Below are positions 1 through 8,662 of a stretch of DNA of 40,111 bases, in pieces (within the stretch, counting starts at the first letter, position 1; each line of letters begins with the position of its first letter). Location of the stretch: positions 1 to 40,111 of the forward strand of contig CBFIHR010000037.1 of NCBI GenBank assembly GCA_965662365.1, written 5' to 3'. The notes beneath the pieces were generated by a model. The model ran no database searches. It saw only the letters and a list, made by a program, of their open reading frames with translations, and had not been told where the DNA came from. Position numbers and translations under genes: made by a program. This DNA is from CAWVWD01 sp965662365 (GTDB taxonomy: Bacteria > Bacteroidota > Bacteroidia > Chitinophagales > Saprospiraceae).

Positions 1-573
1 GGCTACGGCATTTTCTTCTTTTGTTGCAGTGAAGGTTGATAGTTCGACGGGAGTTAAAGCAGTTACTGTAAAATTTGCTTTGAAATTTGCACCGCCATTG
101 TTCTCATAAACTTCGAAAGTACCGCCATTATAATTACCATCTGCTTCAAAGTAGATCTCTACCTCATAACCTCCCACTGATGTTACACCAGATAGTAAAT
201 CAATACTTAACGAACTTTGCCATTCATTATTAGGATTACCATCCCCTGTAAAATAAGGTAAATCTAATGTGCTGAAATCCCCCGGGGTTGCTCCAGATTC
301 GTAAATTCTGTAATACATCCTTGCTCCAGAAACCCAATCTCCGCTATTTTGGAATGTTTTGCAACCTGTCAAAGAAATAGTTAGCGTCTGTGTAGATGCA
401 TCTGCAACAGTTCCTAATGATGCTCCATTAAAAGAAGTACCTGAAGAATAATTTCCGTAATTTGAAACAACTCCATCAAGACTGGTATTTACATAGTACT
501 CCCAAATTCCAGACCCAGCATGAATAGAGCTGACTAATAAAGAAAAAAATAAAACCGTAAATAATTTTCTCAT
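1..573 (-). CDS. Secreted protein, possible type IX cargo, C-terminus cut off by window edge
   Basis: This is an open frame of 191 codons read leftward from ATG at 571-573, with no stop before the window edge, so the C-terminus is missing. The first 19 or so residues (MRKLFTVLFFSLLVSSIHAG) form a Sec signal peptide. The rest is rich in Gly, Ser, Thr, Asn and Tyr, as in beta-sandwich secreted proteins. Near residues 175-185 it reads LTPVELSTFTATKE, a linker I know from many Bacteroidota proteins that carry a C-terminal type IX sorting domain. That domain would lie outside the window, so cargo status is inference. No catalytic motif was recognised. A good TTG-N20-TACTTTTG promoter lies about 50 bases upstream. 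Function unknown. Confidence 0.75.
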   Translation of the reverse strand, partial: MRKLFTVLFFSLLVSSIHAGSGIWEYYVNTSLDGVVSNYGNYSSGTSFNGASLGTVADASTQTLTISLTGCKTFQNSGDWVSGARMYYRIYESGATPGDFSTLDLPYFTGDGNPNNEWQSSLSIDLLSGVTSVGGYEVEIYFEADGNYNGGTFEVYENNGGANFKANFTVTALTPVELSTFTATKEENAVA

Positions 574-626
574 AATTTGTAATTTAAAAAAGCTAGTAGC
601 AAAATTGATTGAATCGTTTTATAATA

Positions 627-657
627 CAAAAGTAAATTAAATCTAAAAATTGACCAA
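627..657 (-). promoter_or_regulatory. Bacteroidota promoter of the left-edge secreted protein
   Basis: Read on the minus strand, TTG (655-657) is followed after 20 bases by TACTTTTG (627-634), which fits the Bacteroidota TTG-N(17-23)-TAnnTTTG consensus. The predicted RNA start near 620 gives a leader of about 47 bases before the ATG at 573. Confidence 0.6.
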
Positions 658-697
658 TATCATTGTGTATTTTTGACACACTTCAAACAAAATATCG

Positions 698-1456
698 TTA
701 AATGAAATTATTCACTATTTTTATGAATATTTTAGGTGCTTCGGCATGTAGCCAATGCCCAGTATTTGGAATAGTTTCCAACTGCATGAGTGGGAAAATC
801 TCTTGAATATCCAGTATATCTTCATCTCTAATATACTTTGACTGCCCTCCTCGAATAAACAAAACTTCATCGTCATAAGCGTCATCTACCTCTATTGTTG
901 ATAAAATTTCTTGATAATTTTTATACAACACCGGTAAATTCATTTTCCAACGATAACCGCCTTCTTTTTGTCGAGCCAAATTTTTCATTAAAAATAATCG
1001 TATTCCATCGTCTGGTATTTTCACTTTAAGCACTTCATCAATCGCTCGTCTATCCGTGAGATTCTCCAAATCTAAGTCAAACATCGCTTCAAAAATAGTT
1101 TGATGACCACCTTTATATTTTTTCGGTGCAATATCGACGACAATTAGTTTCGACACCATGTCAGGATAATCCAACGCAAAACGCATCGCTACCTTACCGC
1201 CCATCGAATGCCCCATAATTATCGCTTCATATATATGATGTTGAAACATAAATCCCTTCAAATCTTCCGCCATAATTTTATAGGAAAATTCGTCTGAATG
1301 TGGCGATTTTCCGTGATTACGTTGATCAATTATAAAAACCATATGGTTTTCTGCCAATTTTTTAGCAATAGTTTGCCAATTATCTAAAGTTCCAAAAAGT
1401 CCGTGTAGAATAATAATCGGTTCGCCTTGACCGAATTGTTTGTAGTTTAATTTCAT
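698..1456 (-). CDS. Alpha/beta hydrolase, YbfF-like esterase
   Basis: A 252-residue single-domain serine hydrolase, the usual length for the YbfF/esterase group. Visible motifs are the oxyanion strand HGLFG (18-22), the nucleophile elbow GHSMGG with Ser84, and the catalytic His in NTGHWLHAE (His234). DQRNHGKS (44-51) is also typical of this group. No signal peptide is seen, so it is probably cytosolic and hydrolyses small acyl or thioester substrates; the exact substrate cannot be told. It starts at ATG 1454-1456. TAATTTTG on the minus strand at 1478-1485 is a likely -7 element, though no clear -33 partner is seen. It is divergent from the TPR lipoprotein at 1546. Confidence 0.85.
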   Translation of the reverse strand: MKLNYKQFGQGEPIIILHGLFGTLDNWQTIAKKLAENHMVFIIDQRNHGKSPHSDEFSYKIMAEDLKGFMFQHHIYEAIIMGHSMGGKVAMRFALDYPDMVSKLIVVDIAPKKYKGGHQTIFEAMFDLDLENLTDRRAIDEVLKVKIPDDGIRLFLMKNLARQKEGGYRWKMNLPVLYKNYQEILSTIEVDDAYDDEVLFIRGGQSKYIRDEDILDIQEIFPLMQLETIPNTGHWLHAEAPKIFIKIVNNFI

Positions 1457-1477
1457 TTTTTACATTTTTTGCAGTCG

Positions 1478-1485
1478 CAAAATTA
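1478..1485 (-). promoter_or_regulatory. -7 element for the YbfF-like hydrolase
   Basis: TAATTTTG on the minus strand matches TAnnTTTG and lies 22 bases before the ATG at 1456. No clear TTG is found at the -33 distance, so the call rests on one box. Confidence 0.4.
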
Positions 1486-1545
1486 TTAGTTTATTCTGAA
1501 TAAAACCGTTATTTGCATTCAACTTAAATTACAAACTACAACAGA

Positions 1546-2499
1546 ATGAAAAAGTTTTTACTATACACATTACTACTTGCTTTTGCTGCATTTCAGGCTT
1601 GTCAAGAAGAGCAAGTTCCTACAATTGAAGACGCTGTCAATTATTTCAATGATAATCAATTTGAGAAAGCCTTAACAACAGTAAATCGAGTTTTAAAGGA
1701 TAATCCACAAGATTATTTTGCATGGACAATTAAAGGTCGTTCGCTTTTTGCGTTAAACAAACCGCTCGAAGGAATCGAAGCGATGAACAAAACCATCGAG
1801 CTAAATCCTGACTATTTTCAAGCTTTTGCTTACCGAGGTACGATGTATAAGGACATTGGTGAAAACCAAAAAGCTTTAAAAGATATTAATAAAGCTATCG
1901 AAAAAGATACAACAAACTTGGATTTGCTACGGATTCAAGCCAATACGTTGTATAGCTTAGGCGACAATGAAGCCGCTATTGAGAAATTTGACAAGTTAAT
2001 TACGTTAAACGATAATGATGAAGAGAGTTTCGTTTATCGTGCAATCTTAAATAAGCGGCTACGATATTATGATGCGGCTTTAGCCGATTTTAAAAGAGCC
2101 ATCGAAATCAATCCAGCATACGATTTTGCATATGAAGCCAGAGCCGATTTTTTTACCTATTCGTTAGCGGATAATTTCGAGCAAGCGATTGAGGACTATA
2201 CCAAAGTTATTACAACTTTCAATGAAAATATTCCTGTTCAAAATCAAGCCTATGTCTATAATAATCGAGGTTTTGCAAAGTATCAGGCCAAAGATTTTGA
2301 AGGAGCAATTAAAGATATTAATACGTCGATTGAGTTCTTTCCAGAAAATGCGTACGCTTATAAAAATCGTGCTTTAGTCTATCTGGCTTCCGCCAATAAA
2401 GAAGCGATGTGTGCTGATTTAGCGAAAGCAAAAACACTGGGTTTCGAAGAAAAATACGGACAAGAAGTGAATGAATTATTAGAGGAAAATTGTAAATAA
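1546..2499 (+). CDS. TPR-repeat lipoprotein
   Basis: A 317-residue protein. The N-terminus (MKKFLLYTLLLAFAAFQAC) is a signal sequence ending in a Cys at position 19, a plausible though imperfect lipobox (FQAC). From about residue 28 to 300 it is made of tetratricopeptide repeats; good examples are FEKALTTVNRVLKDNPQDYFAW, YFQAFAYRGTMYKDIGENQ and AYVYNNRGFAKYQAKDFEG. TPR arrays are protein-binding scaffolds, so this is probably a periplasmic or outer-membrane-anchored adaptor. Nothing in the sequence names its partner. It stands alone, divergent from the hydrolase at 698-1456, and is followed 132 bases later by pgi, which has its own -7 box. Confidence 0.85.
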   Translation: MKKFLLYTLLLAFAAFQACQEEQVPTIEDAVNYFNDNQFEKALTTVNRVLKDNPQDYFAWTIKGRSLFALNKPLEGIEAMNKTIELNPDYFQAFAYRGTMYKDIGENQKALKDINKAIEKDTTNLDLLRIQANTLYSLGDNEAAIEKFDKLITLNDNDEESFVYRAILNKRLRYYDAALADFKRAIEINPAYDFAYEARADFFTYSLADNFEQAIEDYTKVITTFNENIPVQNQAYVYNNRGFAKYQAKDFEGAIKDINTSIEFFPENAYAYKNRALVYLASANKEAMCADLAKAKTLGFEEKYGQEVNELLEENCK

Positions 2500-2580
2500 A
2501 ACCGCAATCGTACCTTGATAAATCATCAAAACTTTAACCTAAATTTAATCAAGGTGTAAATTTAACACTATGAAAATATG

Positions 2581-2588
2581 TATATTTG
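2581..2588 (+). promoter_or_regulatory. -7 element upstream of pgi
   Basis: TATATTTG matches TAnnTTTG exactly and lies 43 bases before the pgi ATG. No convincing TTG occurs at the -33 spacing, only the AT-rich TTTA at 2561. Confidence 0.5.
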
Positions 2589-2631
2589 TGAAAAACCAAT
2601 TTTAAAATCAAAGAAGTAAAAATATACAACT

Positions 2632-4281
2632 ATGTTAAAACGACAAAATCCGACAGAAACAAAGGCATGGAAAGGCTTAGAGGAGCATTTTAGCTTAATC
2701 AAAAATACGCACTTAAAAGAGTTGTTTGAAAAAGATGCTAATCGTTTTCAAAACTTCTCGATACAGCTTGAAGATATTTTAGTTGATTTTTCTAAAAATA
2801 GAATCAATCAAGAAACGCTTGATTTATTGATAGAATTAGCGAAAGAAACAAATTTGGCGGAAGCCATAAACGATATGTTTTCTGGCGAAATTATCAACGA
2901 AACAGAAGGTCGTGCCGTGCTGCATACTGCTTTACGCAATCGCTCCAATACTCCTGTAATGGTCGATGGAAAAGATGTGATGCCTGACGTCAACGCTGTT
3001 TTGGCAAAGATGGAAAGTTTCTCAAATCAGGTCATTAATGGCGACTGGAAAGGCTACACGGGCAAGCGAATTACGGATATTGTGAACATCGGAATTGGTG
3101 GTTCGGACTTAGGGCCTTATATGGTGACGGAAGCCCTGAAACCTTACTGGCAAGATGGAATTTCGGTGCATTATGTGTCAAATGTAGATGGAACGCATAT
3201 TGCGGAAACGCTGAAAAAAGTCAATGCAGAGACGACTTTATTTATGATTGCGTCAAAGACTTTTACGACACAAGAGACGATGACCAATGCGTATTCTGCT
3301 CGTGACTGGTTTTTAACACATGCGAAAGATGACGCTCATGTAGCGAAGCATTTTGTCGCACTTTCTACGAATGCCGAAGGTGTTGCCAAGTTTGGTATTG
3401 ACACCGACAATATGTTTGAGTTTTGGAGCTGGGTTGGTGGTCGTTATTCTTTGACCTCTGGTATCGGTTTGTCAATTGCTTGTACGATTGGTTTTGATAA
3501 TTTCAAGCAACTATTAGAAGGATTTCACGCCATGGATGAGCATTTCCGTACGGCGGATTTTGATAAAAATATCCCTGTTATTTTAGCTTTAATCGGAATT
3601 TGGTACAATAACTTTTTTGAGGCGGATTCGGAAGCCATTTTGCCTTACGACCAATATTTACACCGTTTTGCAGCTTATTTCCAACAAGGAAATATGGAAA
3701 GTAATGGAAAATATGTCGGTCGTGATGGTCAACCTGTCAATTATCAAACTGGCCCGATTATTTGGGGTGAACCCGGTACAAACGGTCAACACGCTTTCTA
3801 TCAATTGATACATCAAGGGACAAAATTAATTCCATGCGATTTTATTGCACCTGCAATTTCACATAATCCGATCGGCGATCATCATGATAAATTATTATCG
3901 AACTTTTTCGCACAAACGGAGGCGTTAATGAATGGAAAATGGGACTCGGAAGTTTTGGCAGAACTGAAAGCGGCTGGAAAATCAGAGGAAGAAATCGAGA
4001 CACTTGCACCATTTAAGGTGTTCAAAGGTAATCGTCCGACCAATTCTATTTTGGTGAAACAAATTACACCTTATACTTTAGGCAATTTGATTGCGATGTA
4101 CGAACACAAGATTTTTGTACAAGGTATTATTTGGAATGTTTTCAGCTTTGATCAATGGGGCGTTGAGTTAGGGAAACAACTGGCAAAGAAAATATTACCA
4201 GAATTAGCTGATAATGAGAAAGTTAATTCGCACGATGCTTCTACAAATGGCTTGATAAACGCTTATAAAGCGATGCGATAA
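2632..4281 (+). CDS. pgi: Glucose-6-phosphate isomerase
   Basis: Interconverts glucose-6-phosphate and fructose-6-phosphate in cytosolic glycolysis and gluconeogenesis. The length of 549 residues equals that of the E. coli type enzyme. Family signatures are plain: IGIGGSDLGPYMVTEAL, the phosphate-binding SKTFTTQETMTN, GGRYSLTSGIGLS, the catalytic Glu in QGNMESNGK, the catalytic His in GTNGQHAFYQLIHQG, and the Lys in WGVELGKQLAKKI near the C-terminus. The start ATG at 2632 is preceded by a TAnnTTTG box. A strong hairpin follows the stop, so the unit is probably monocistronic. Confidence 0.98.
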   Translation: MLKRQNPTETKAWKGLEEHFSLIKNTHLKELFEKDANRFQNFSIQLEDILVDFSKNRINQETLDLLIELAKETNLAEAINDMFSGEIINETEGRAVLHTALRNRSNTPVMVDGKDVMPDVNAVLAKMESFSNQVINGDWKGYTGKRITDIVNIGIGGSDLGPYMVTEALKPYWQDGISVHYVSNVDGTHIAETLKKVNAETTLFMIASKTFTTQETMTNAYSARDWFLTHAKDDAHVAKHFVALSTNAEGVAKFGIDTDNMFEFWSWVGGRYSLTSGIGLSIACTIGFDNFKQLLEGFHAMDEHFRTADFDKNIPVILALIGIWYNNFFEADSEAILPYDQYLHRFAAYFQQGNMESNGKYVGRDGQPVNYQTGPIIWGEPGTNGQHAFYQLIHQGTKLIPCDFIAPAISHNPIGDHHDKLLSNFFAQTEALMNGKWDSEVLAELKAAGKSEEEIETLAPFKVFKGNRPTNSILVKQITPYTLGNLIAMYEHKIFVQGIIWNVFSFDQWGVELGKQLAKKILPELADNEKVNSHDASTNGLINAYKAMR

Positions 4282-4297
4282 GTTGTGATTCATTCTC

Positions 4298-4345
4298 AAA
4301 CTATCCGTCATTCCTGCGTATGCAAGAATGACGGATAGTTTTTGA
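4298..4345 (+). terminator. Intrinsic terminator / REP-like palindrome after pgi
   Basis: A perfect 16-bp inverted repeat (AAACTATCCGTCATTC at 4298-4313 with its complement at 4326-4341). The loop contains TGCGTATGCA, and the right arm runs into TTTTTGATTTTT. It lies 17 bases after the pgi stop. The core GTCATTC/GAATGAC is shared with hairpins near 25.56 and 27.24 kb. Confidence 0.8.
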
Positions 4346-4430
4346 TTTTTATCAAAATCACATCATTTTACAATAAGTCTAAATTGTGTTAAGCGGTTTA
4401 GATTATTTTCATTTTTAGTAATGTAGTTAC

Positions 4431-4438
4431 TAACTTTG
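4431..4438 (+). promoter_or_regulatory. -7 element upstream of metF
   Basis: TAACTTTG fits TAnnTTTG and lies 31 bases before the chosen ATG at 4470. The TTG at 4455 would sit almost at the RNA start, which favours the ATG. The -33 box is not evident. Confidence 0.5.
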
Positions 4439-4469
4439 TTTACTATTTTGGAAATTGTATAAACGACTT

Positions 4470-5426
4470 ATGAAAGTAACAGAACATATAGAACAGGCAA
4501 AAGGAAAAACACTAATTTCTTTTGAAATATTGCCACCGATGAAAGGCGGAAGCATTCAATCGATTTTTGATACGCTTGACCCTTTGATGGAGTTTAAACC
4601 GCCTTTTATTGATGTGACATATCATCGAGAGGAGTTTATTTATACGAAGCGGGAAAGTGGTTTTTATGAAAAAACAGCAATTCGTAAACGCCCTGGAACA
4701 GTTGGAATTTGTGCGGCTATTATGAATCGTTATCACGTTGATGCTGTTCCTCACTTGATTTGTGGCGGTTTTACGACCGAAGAAACGGAAGATGCTTTGA
4801 TTGATTTAAGTTTTTTGGGCGTCGATAATGTTCTGGCACTTCGAGGCGATGCCCGAAAATTTGAGGGAAAATTTATTCCTGAAAAAGGTGGTCACGCTTA
4901 CGCAGAAGATCTGGTAAAGCAAGTACACGAAATGAATGAAGGGCATTATCTTGATCCAAATGTTGTGAATGGTTCGAGTACGGATTTTTGTATCGGTGTC
5001 GCTGGTTATCCAGAAAAGCATTTTGAATCGCCTAATTATGATAACGACCTTTTCTTTTTGAAACAAAAAGTCGATGCTGGGGCAGACTATATCGTGACAC
5101 AGATGTTTTTCGATAATGCAAAATATTTCAAATTCGTAGAGGATTGTCGAGCAATCGGTATCAATGTTCCGATTATTCCGGGATTAAAACCTGTTACTAA
5201 AAAGTATCAATTAAACTCTCTACCTCGTTTATTTTCTATTGATTTGCCACAAGATTTAGCGACAGCAATTATGAAAGCTAAAAACGCTGAAGCTCGTCGT
5301 CAAGTTGGTATTGAATGGTGCATTATGCAGTCGCAAGAGTTAAAGGAAAAAGGCGCTCCGTGTTTGCATTATTATACGATGGGAGACGCAAATACGATTA
5401 AAACCGTTGTCAGTGCAGTGAGTTAG
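4470..5426 (+). CDS. metF: 5,10-methylenetetrahydrofolate reductase
   Basis: Reduces 5,10-methylene-THF to 5-methyl-THF with FAD, feeding methionine synthesis. At 318 residues it is the usual bacterial length. The N-terminal FEILPP (18-23) holds the catalytic Glu19. The flavin region VDNVLALRGD (118-127) carries the conserved Asp127. GADYIVTQMFFD and IIPGLKPVTKKYQL are typical of the TIM barrel, and GAPCLHYYTM closes the family pattern. The frame stays open back to a TTG at 4455, but that codon falls just behind a TAACTTTG promoter box, so the ATG (MKVTEHIEQAKG) is taken. There are no methionine-pathway neighbours, and I saw no recognisable SAM or cobalamin riboswitch in the 188-base upstream gap. 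Confidence 0.95.
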   Translation: MKVTEHIEQAKGKTLISFEILPPMKGGSIQSIFDTLDPLMEFKPPFIDVTYHREEFIYTKRESGFYEKTAIRKRPGTVGICAAIMNRYHVDAVPHLICGGFTTEETEDALIDLSFLGVDNVLALRGDARKFEGKFIPEKGGHAYAEDLVKQVHEMNEGHYLDPNVVNGSSTDFCIGVAGYPEKHFESPNYDNDLFFLKQKVDAGADYIVTQMFFDNAKYFKFVEDCRAIGINVPIIPGLKPVTKKYQLNSLPRLFSIDLPQDLATAIMKAKNAEARRQVGIEWCIMQSQELKEKGAPCLHYYTMGDANTIKTVVSAVS

Positions 5427-5513
5427 ATCGATTAAGGTTTTTATTCAGAGTTACCGATAAGGGTTCGATAACAACTTTCACCGTTCCTAAGTTTGACCTA
5501 TTTTTTTAGTAGA

Positions 5514-5568
5514 AAAAGCATTGAAGATACATTAAGGATAAATTTTGTTCTGTACTTTCAATGCTTTT
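5514..5568. terminator. Hairpin between convergent metF and hydrolase genes
   Basis: AAAAGCATTGAA (5514-5525) is perfectly complementary to TTCAATGCTTTT (5557-5568), with a 31-base loop. It lies between two convergent genes. It has short T runs rather than a long T tail, and the loop is long, so termination is plausible but not certain. Confidence 0.4.
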
Positions 5569-5592
5569 GAAGCTTTAAAAAAGCACGTAAAA

Positions 5593-6561
5593 TTACACCT
5601 TCAACTGCTTCTTTACATATTTCCCGATATCTTCCATTGCTGATTCACTTTGTGGAATATTCGGATTTGAAATAATAAAAGTGTGGAACATATCTTCGTA
5701 CTCCATGTAAGTTATATCCACGTTTTCCGCTTTTGCTTTTTTCGTAAATTCTTGAATTTGTGTTAATAAAACTTCACACTGGCCGACTTGAATCAGCATT
5801 GGTGGAAAAGCTGACATATTGCCATATATTGGCGTAATCAACGGATTTTTTTCATCTTGATTTTGTAGATATTTCTCTGCACAATCCAGTAAAAACGGCT
5901 GTCCGCCAATATCGTATTCGTCATTTGTATCAATTGAGCCACCTTTTGCCATCGGCTCGACCCACGGAGAAATTAGTACGGCAGCTTTAGGTAATCGCTT
6001 CTTTTCAAACATAATCGCTGTACATAACGAACCGCCGGCAGAGTCGCCCATTATGATGATATGCTCGTTTGGTAATTTATTCAATAAATAATCATACGCA
6101 TTTTGAGCATCTTCGACTGCTGCAGGAAAAGGGTTTTCGGGAGCCAATCGATAGTTAACACTATAAACATCAGTACTTGTTTTTTTGACTAAACGGTTGA
6201 TGAAATTACGATGTGTGTCTGTCGAACCATAAACATAGCCGCCACCATGAAAGTACAAAATCGCTCTATTCTGTTTCTTCATACTTTGCCCGAACCATTC
6301 CATCGTGCAGTTATTCAACTGAATTTCGGAACTAAAAATATCCGAATCGTTTCGTAAGGCTCTCGCACTGATTTTTTGAAGATTTCTATACCATTCTGTT
6401 CCCCAACCCAAACTATGATCAATTGTTCGACGCATTGTCTTTCGAGAAAGTTCTGTTGTGAGCCACCAGGTTGGTCGTTTTGCCCCCCGCAACACTCGCT
6501 TAATGATGCTATCCACAACGTGATAAAATAATTCGAAGGTATATATTACAAATCTTGTCAT
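5593..6561 (-). CDS. HSL-family alpha/beta hydrolase (esterase/lipase)
   Basis: A 322-residue serine hydrolase of the hormone-sensitive-lipase group. Visible motifs are HGGGYVYGS (HGGG at 105-108, oxyanion hole), GDSAGG (172-177, nucleophile Ser174) and the catalytic His293 in MFHTF. The acid position in VGQCEVLL is Glu263 where most family members have Asp; Glu is used in some. An N-terminal helical cap region (1-70) precedes the core. No signal peptide is seen. The frame extends to a TTG at 6585, but that TTG is part of a TAATTTTG promoter box, so the ATG at 6559-6561 is taken. It probably acts on short-chain esters or acyl groups; the substrate is unknown. Confidence 0.85.
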   Translation of the reverse strand: MTRFVIYTFELFYHVVDSIIKRVLRGAKRPTWWLTTELSRKTMRRTIDHSLGWGTEWYRNLQKISARALRNDSDIFSSEIQLNNCTMEWFGQSMKKQNRAILYFHGGGYVYGSTDTHRNFINRLVKKTSTDVYSVNYRLAPENPFPAAVEDAQNAYDYLLNKLPNEHIIIMGDSAGGSLCTAIMFEKKRLPKAAVLISPWVEPMAKGGSIDTNDEYDIGGQPFLLDCAEKYLQNQDEKNPLITPIYGNMSAFPPMLIQVGQCEVLLTQIQEFTKKAKAENVDITYMEYEDMFHTFIISNPNIPQSESAMEDIGKYVKKQLKV

Positions 6562-6582
6562 CTTTCGGATTTTCAGTTTGCC

Positions 6583-6611
6583 CAAAATTACTGTTTTTTT
6601 AAAAGATTCAA
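6583..6611 (-). promoter_or_regulatory. Promoter of the HSL-family hydrolase
   Basis: On the minus strand, TTG (6609-6611), 18 bases, then TAATTTTG (6583-6590), a good Bacteroidota match. It lies 21 bases before the ATG at 6561 and overlaps the alternative TTG start, ruling that start out if the promoter is used. Confidence 0.6.
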
Positions 6612-6740
6612 GATTTTATTCATCGCTTGACCACTAATTTATTGTCACTTCGCTCCTCCCAAGACCTCGGTAACTCATTTATAACTAAAATAGTTATTAA
6701 AAAAAGAAACAAAATGATGGTTTTAAATAATTCCTAAAGT

Positions 6741-7643
6741 TTAAAAAAATAGTTCTTGAGCTAATCGGAAAGTATTCGAATGAGCTTCTACAATATGTGC
6801 GATTCGAGGAGAATAACCTCCGCCCATACTCACCGCAACTGGGATTTCATTATCCAAACATTGCTGAAAAACGAATCTATCTCGCTCTTTACAGCCATTC
6901 ATAGACACACTTAATCGCCCCAATTTGTCTGTTTCCAAAATATCAACACCCGATAAATAAAATATAAAATCCGGTTCTAAATTGTCAATTAATCGAGGTA
7001 GCGTTTCTTTTAATGTCGCCAAAAAAACAGCGTCAGTCGTTTTGTCAGGCAAACCAATATCCAAATCAGAAACTTCTTTTCGCAACGGATAATTGTGTTC
7101 ACCGTGCATACTAAATGTAAAAACACGACTTTCGTTTTGAAATATTTCTGCCGTTCCGTTGCCCTGATGCACATCTAAATCAACAATTAAAATAGACCGT
7201 GCTAAGTTATTGTTTAACAGATAGTTAGCAGCAATTGCAATATCGTTTAACAAACAAAAACCTTCGCCACGATTGGTAAAAGCGTGATGTGTTCCACCAG
7301 CGACATTGAGTGCTACTCCGTATTTTTGTGCGAACAAAGCACAGTCAATTGTTCCCTTCGCAATTCGGATTTCTCGCTCTACTAATTTTGCGGAAAGCGG
7401 AAAACCTGTCGCTCGAATTTCTTTACGAGTAAGTTCTAAATTTTTTAGCTTTCGCCAATAATCCGTATCGTGTGTTGTAAGAATTGTCAGTTCATCCAAA
7501 GGCTCTGGCGAAAATAAGTTGGCTTCCGTTATTGTGCCTTCGTAGATTAATTGTTGTGGAATCAGTTCATATTTTATCATCGGAAAACGATGACCTTCTG
7601 GTAAAGGATGCTGATATATTTCGTCGTAGGCTATCTTTAACAC
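6741..7643 (-). CDS. Histone-deacetylase-superfamily (AcuC-like) deacetylase
   Basis: A 300-residue zinc deacetylase of the arginase/HDAC fold. Motifs are GGTHHAF (116-122, catalytic His pair), DLDVHQGNGT (155-164, zinc ligands Asp157 and His159), SGVDILETDKLG, which holds the third zinc-ligand Asp, and MGGGYSP near the end. Bacterial relatives deacetylate small amides, acetylated lysine or acetylpolyamines; the substrate here is unknown. The start is GTG at 7641-7643, giving MLKIAYDEIYQHPLPEGHRF, the usual N-terminus of Bacteroidota members, and no better ATG exists. It lies 177 bases downstream of recO on the same strand, behind a hairpin, so it is probably separately transcribed. Confidence 0.85.
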   Translation of the reverse strand: MLKIAYDEIYQHPLPEGHRFPMIKYELIPQQLIYEGTITEANLFSPEPLDELTILTTHDTDYWRKLKNLELTRKEIRATGFPLSAKLVEREIRIAKGTIDCALFAQKYGVALNVAGGTHHAFTNRGEGFCLLNDIAIAANYLLNNNLARSILIVDLDVHQGNGTAEIFQNESRVFTFSMHGEHNYPLRKEVSDLDIGLPDKTTDAVFLATLKETLPRLIDNLEPDFIFYLSGVDILETDKLGRLSVSMNGCKERDRFVFQQCLDNEIPVAVSMGGGYSPRIAHIVEAHSNTFRLAQELFF

Positions 7644-7777
7644 GGTTCGTTTTTATCTATTTTAAGAGTGTAATAATCGCTGTTTTAACTGTCGTATTAG
7701 AATAAAAAAACAATTAAAATGTTCAACGATGACATTTAGGATTTTTACTTTATACACTCCAAAACAATCGAGTATTG

Positions 7778-7811
7778 AAAGTAGAACGGCAATTTTTCAC
7801 CGTTCTACTTT
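7778..7811 (-). terminator. Hairpin after recO
   Basis: AAAGTAGAACGG (7778-7789) pairs perfectly with CCGTTCTACTTT (7800-7811) around a 10-base loop, 9 bases after the recO stop. The T tail is short on both strands, so it may be an intrinsic terminator or a 3'-end stabilising hairpin of the porZ-recO transcript. Confidence 0.5.
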
Positions 7812-7820
7812 TCCGAAATA

Positions 7821-8543
7821 TTAAAAAACTTCTTTAAAAATTTCGTGTGAATTTAATGTTTGAAAATCATCTATATGATATTGATAAAACTCAATCAAAC
7901 GGTTTAACAACTTTTGACGATTGTATCGGGTGAGTTGTATATTGTGTGATTCCGTAATTGGTAAATCGCTTAATTTTTGTAATAAATCGCTTTGATGATG
8001 ACTCAAACTATACGTATGCAAGGGTTCTTCGACGGTAAAAATGCCTTCTTTTAAATCAAAATAAGACTTTTCTTTCTCATAAGTTCCACCTGGCATAAAT
8101 CCAAGATATTCAGCTAGTTGCACCATAAATATTAAATGTAAATTAGCAACAGAATCTTTAGTCAAATCCAGATACATATAGGTATTCCAAATAAATTCAA
8201 ATAACGCTGAATTAGGCGGAGCTTCTTTAACGGTCTTTTGTAATAATTCAGCGATAAAAACGCCGACAGCACTTTTTTGTAACTGAAAAGGAATTTCGGA
8301 ATAAACGTAAGCAGGTTTGATTTCTTTGGTGCGGTGCATTTCTTTATTCTCTCGATGATAGGCTACAATATCCAACAAAGACATGACTTGTAACAAACTC
8401 GCACCGATTTTCGCATTTTTTTTCCGTACGCCCGAAATAATGTAGGTTTGCAACCCTAGTTTTTCGGTGTAAACATCACAAATCAAGCTGGTTTCAGAGT
8501 ATTTTACCGTTCTTAAAACAATACCTTTTGTTTTGATCAACAT
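7821..8543 (-). CDS. recO: DNA repair protein RecO
   Basis: Recombination mediator that, with RecR, loads RecA on SSB-coated single strands. The 240 residues match the family length. The N-terminal OB fold is recognisable (MLIKTKGIVLRTVKYSETS, then DVYTEKLGLQTYIISGVRKK), followed by the helical C-terminal domain with QLAEYLGFMPGG. It starts at ATG 8541-8543. It lies directly downstream of porZ across a 111-base gap filled by an imperfect palindrome; the recO-porZ adjacency is common in Bacteroidota. The product acts in the cytosol and has no functional tie to secretion, so the linkage is positional. Confidence 0.93.
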   Translation of the reverse strand: MLIKTKGIVLRTVKYSETSLICDVYTEKLGLQTYIISGVRKKNAKIGASLLQVMSLLDIVAYHRENKEMHRTKEIKPAYVYSEIPFQLQKSAVGVFIAELLQKTVKEAPPNSALFEFIWNTYMYLDLTKDSVANLHLIFMVQLAEYLGFMPGGTYEKEKSYFDLKEGIFTVEEPLHTYSLSHHQSDLLQKLSDLPITESHNIQLTRYNRQKLLNRLIEFYQYHIDDFQTLNSHEIFKEVF

Positions 8544-8549
8544 AAAATT

Positions 8550-8662
8550 GATTAGGAATTAATCGTTAGGAATTAACCGTAATTATTAATTCTATTTTTT
8601 CTTATTTCTATCTTCAGTAATTTTAGTAATTGAACTTAGTAGCCTTATCAATTCCTAATTAA
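8550..8662. repeat. Tandem-word imperfect palindrome in the recO-porZ gap
   Basis: TTAGGAATTAA occurs at 8552-8562 and again at 8566-8576 (14-base period). Its inverse AATTCCTAATTAA stands at 8650-8662 across a spacer that includes more ATTA-rich words. The right arm includes the porZ stop codon (TAG at 8655-8657), and the left arm ends 6 bases before the recO ATG. The element thus fills the whole gap and could fold into a long hairpin in the porZ-recO mRNA. Confidence 0.7.

Noticed and set aside
1505..1516. Promoter -7 box for the TPR lipoprotein (GTTATTTGC)
   Set aside because: It is one base short of the TAnnTTTG spacing and has no -33 partner.
2512..2555. Terminator hairpin after the TPR lipoprotein (ACCTTGAT with ATCAAGGT)
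   Set aside because: The stem is only 8 bp with a 28-base loop and no T run.
4342..4469. Possible SAM or cobalamin riboswitch before metF
   Set aside because: The leader after the promoter box is only about 25 bases, and no conserved riboswitch core was seen.
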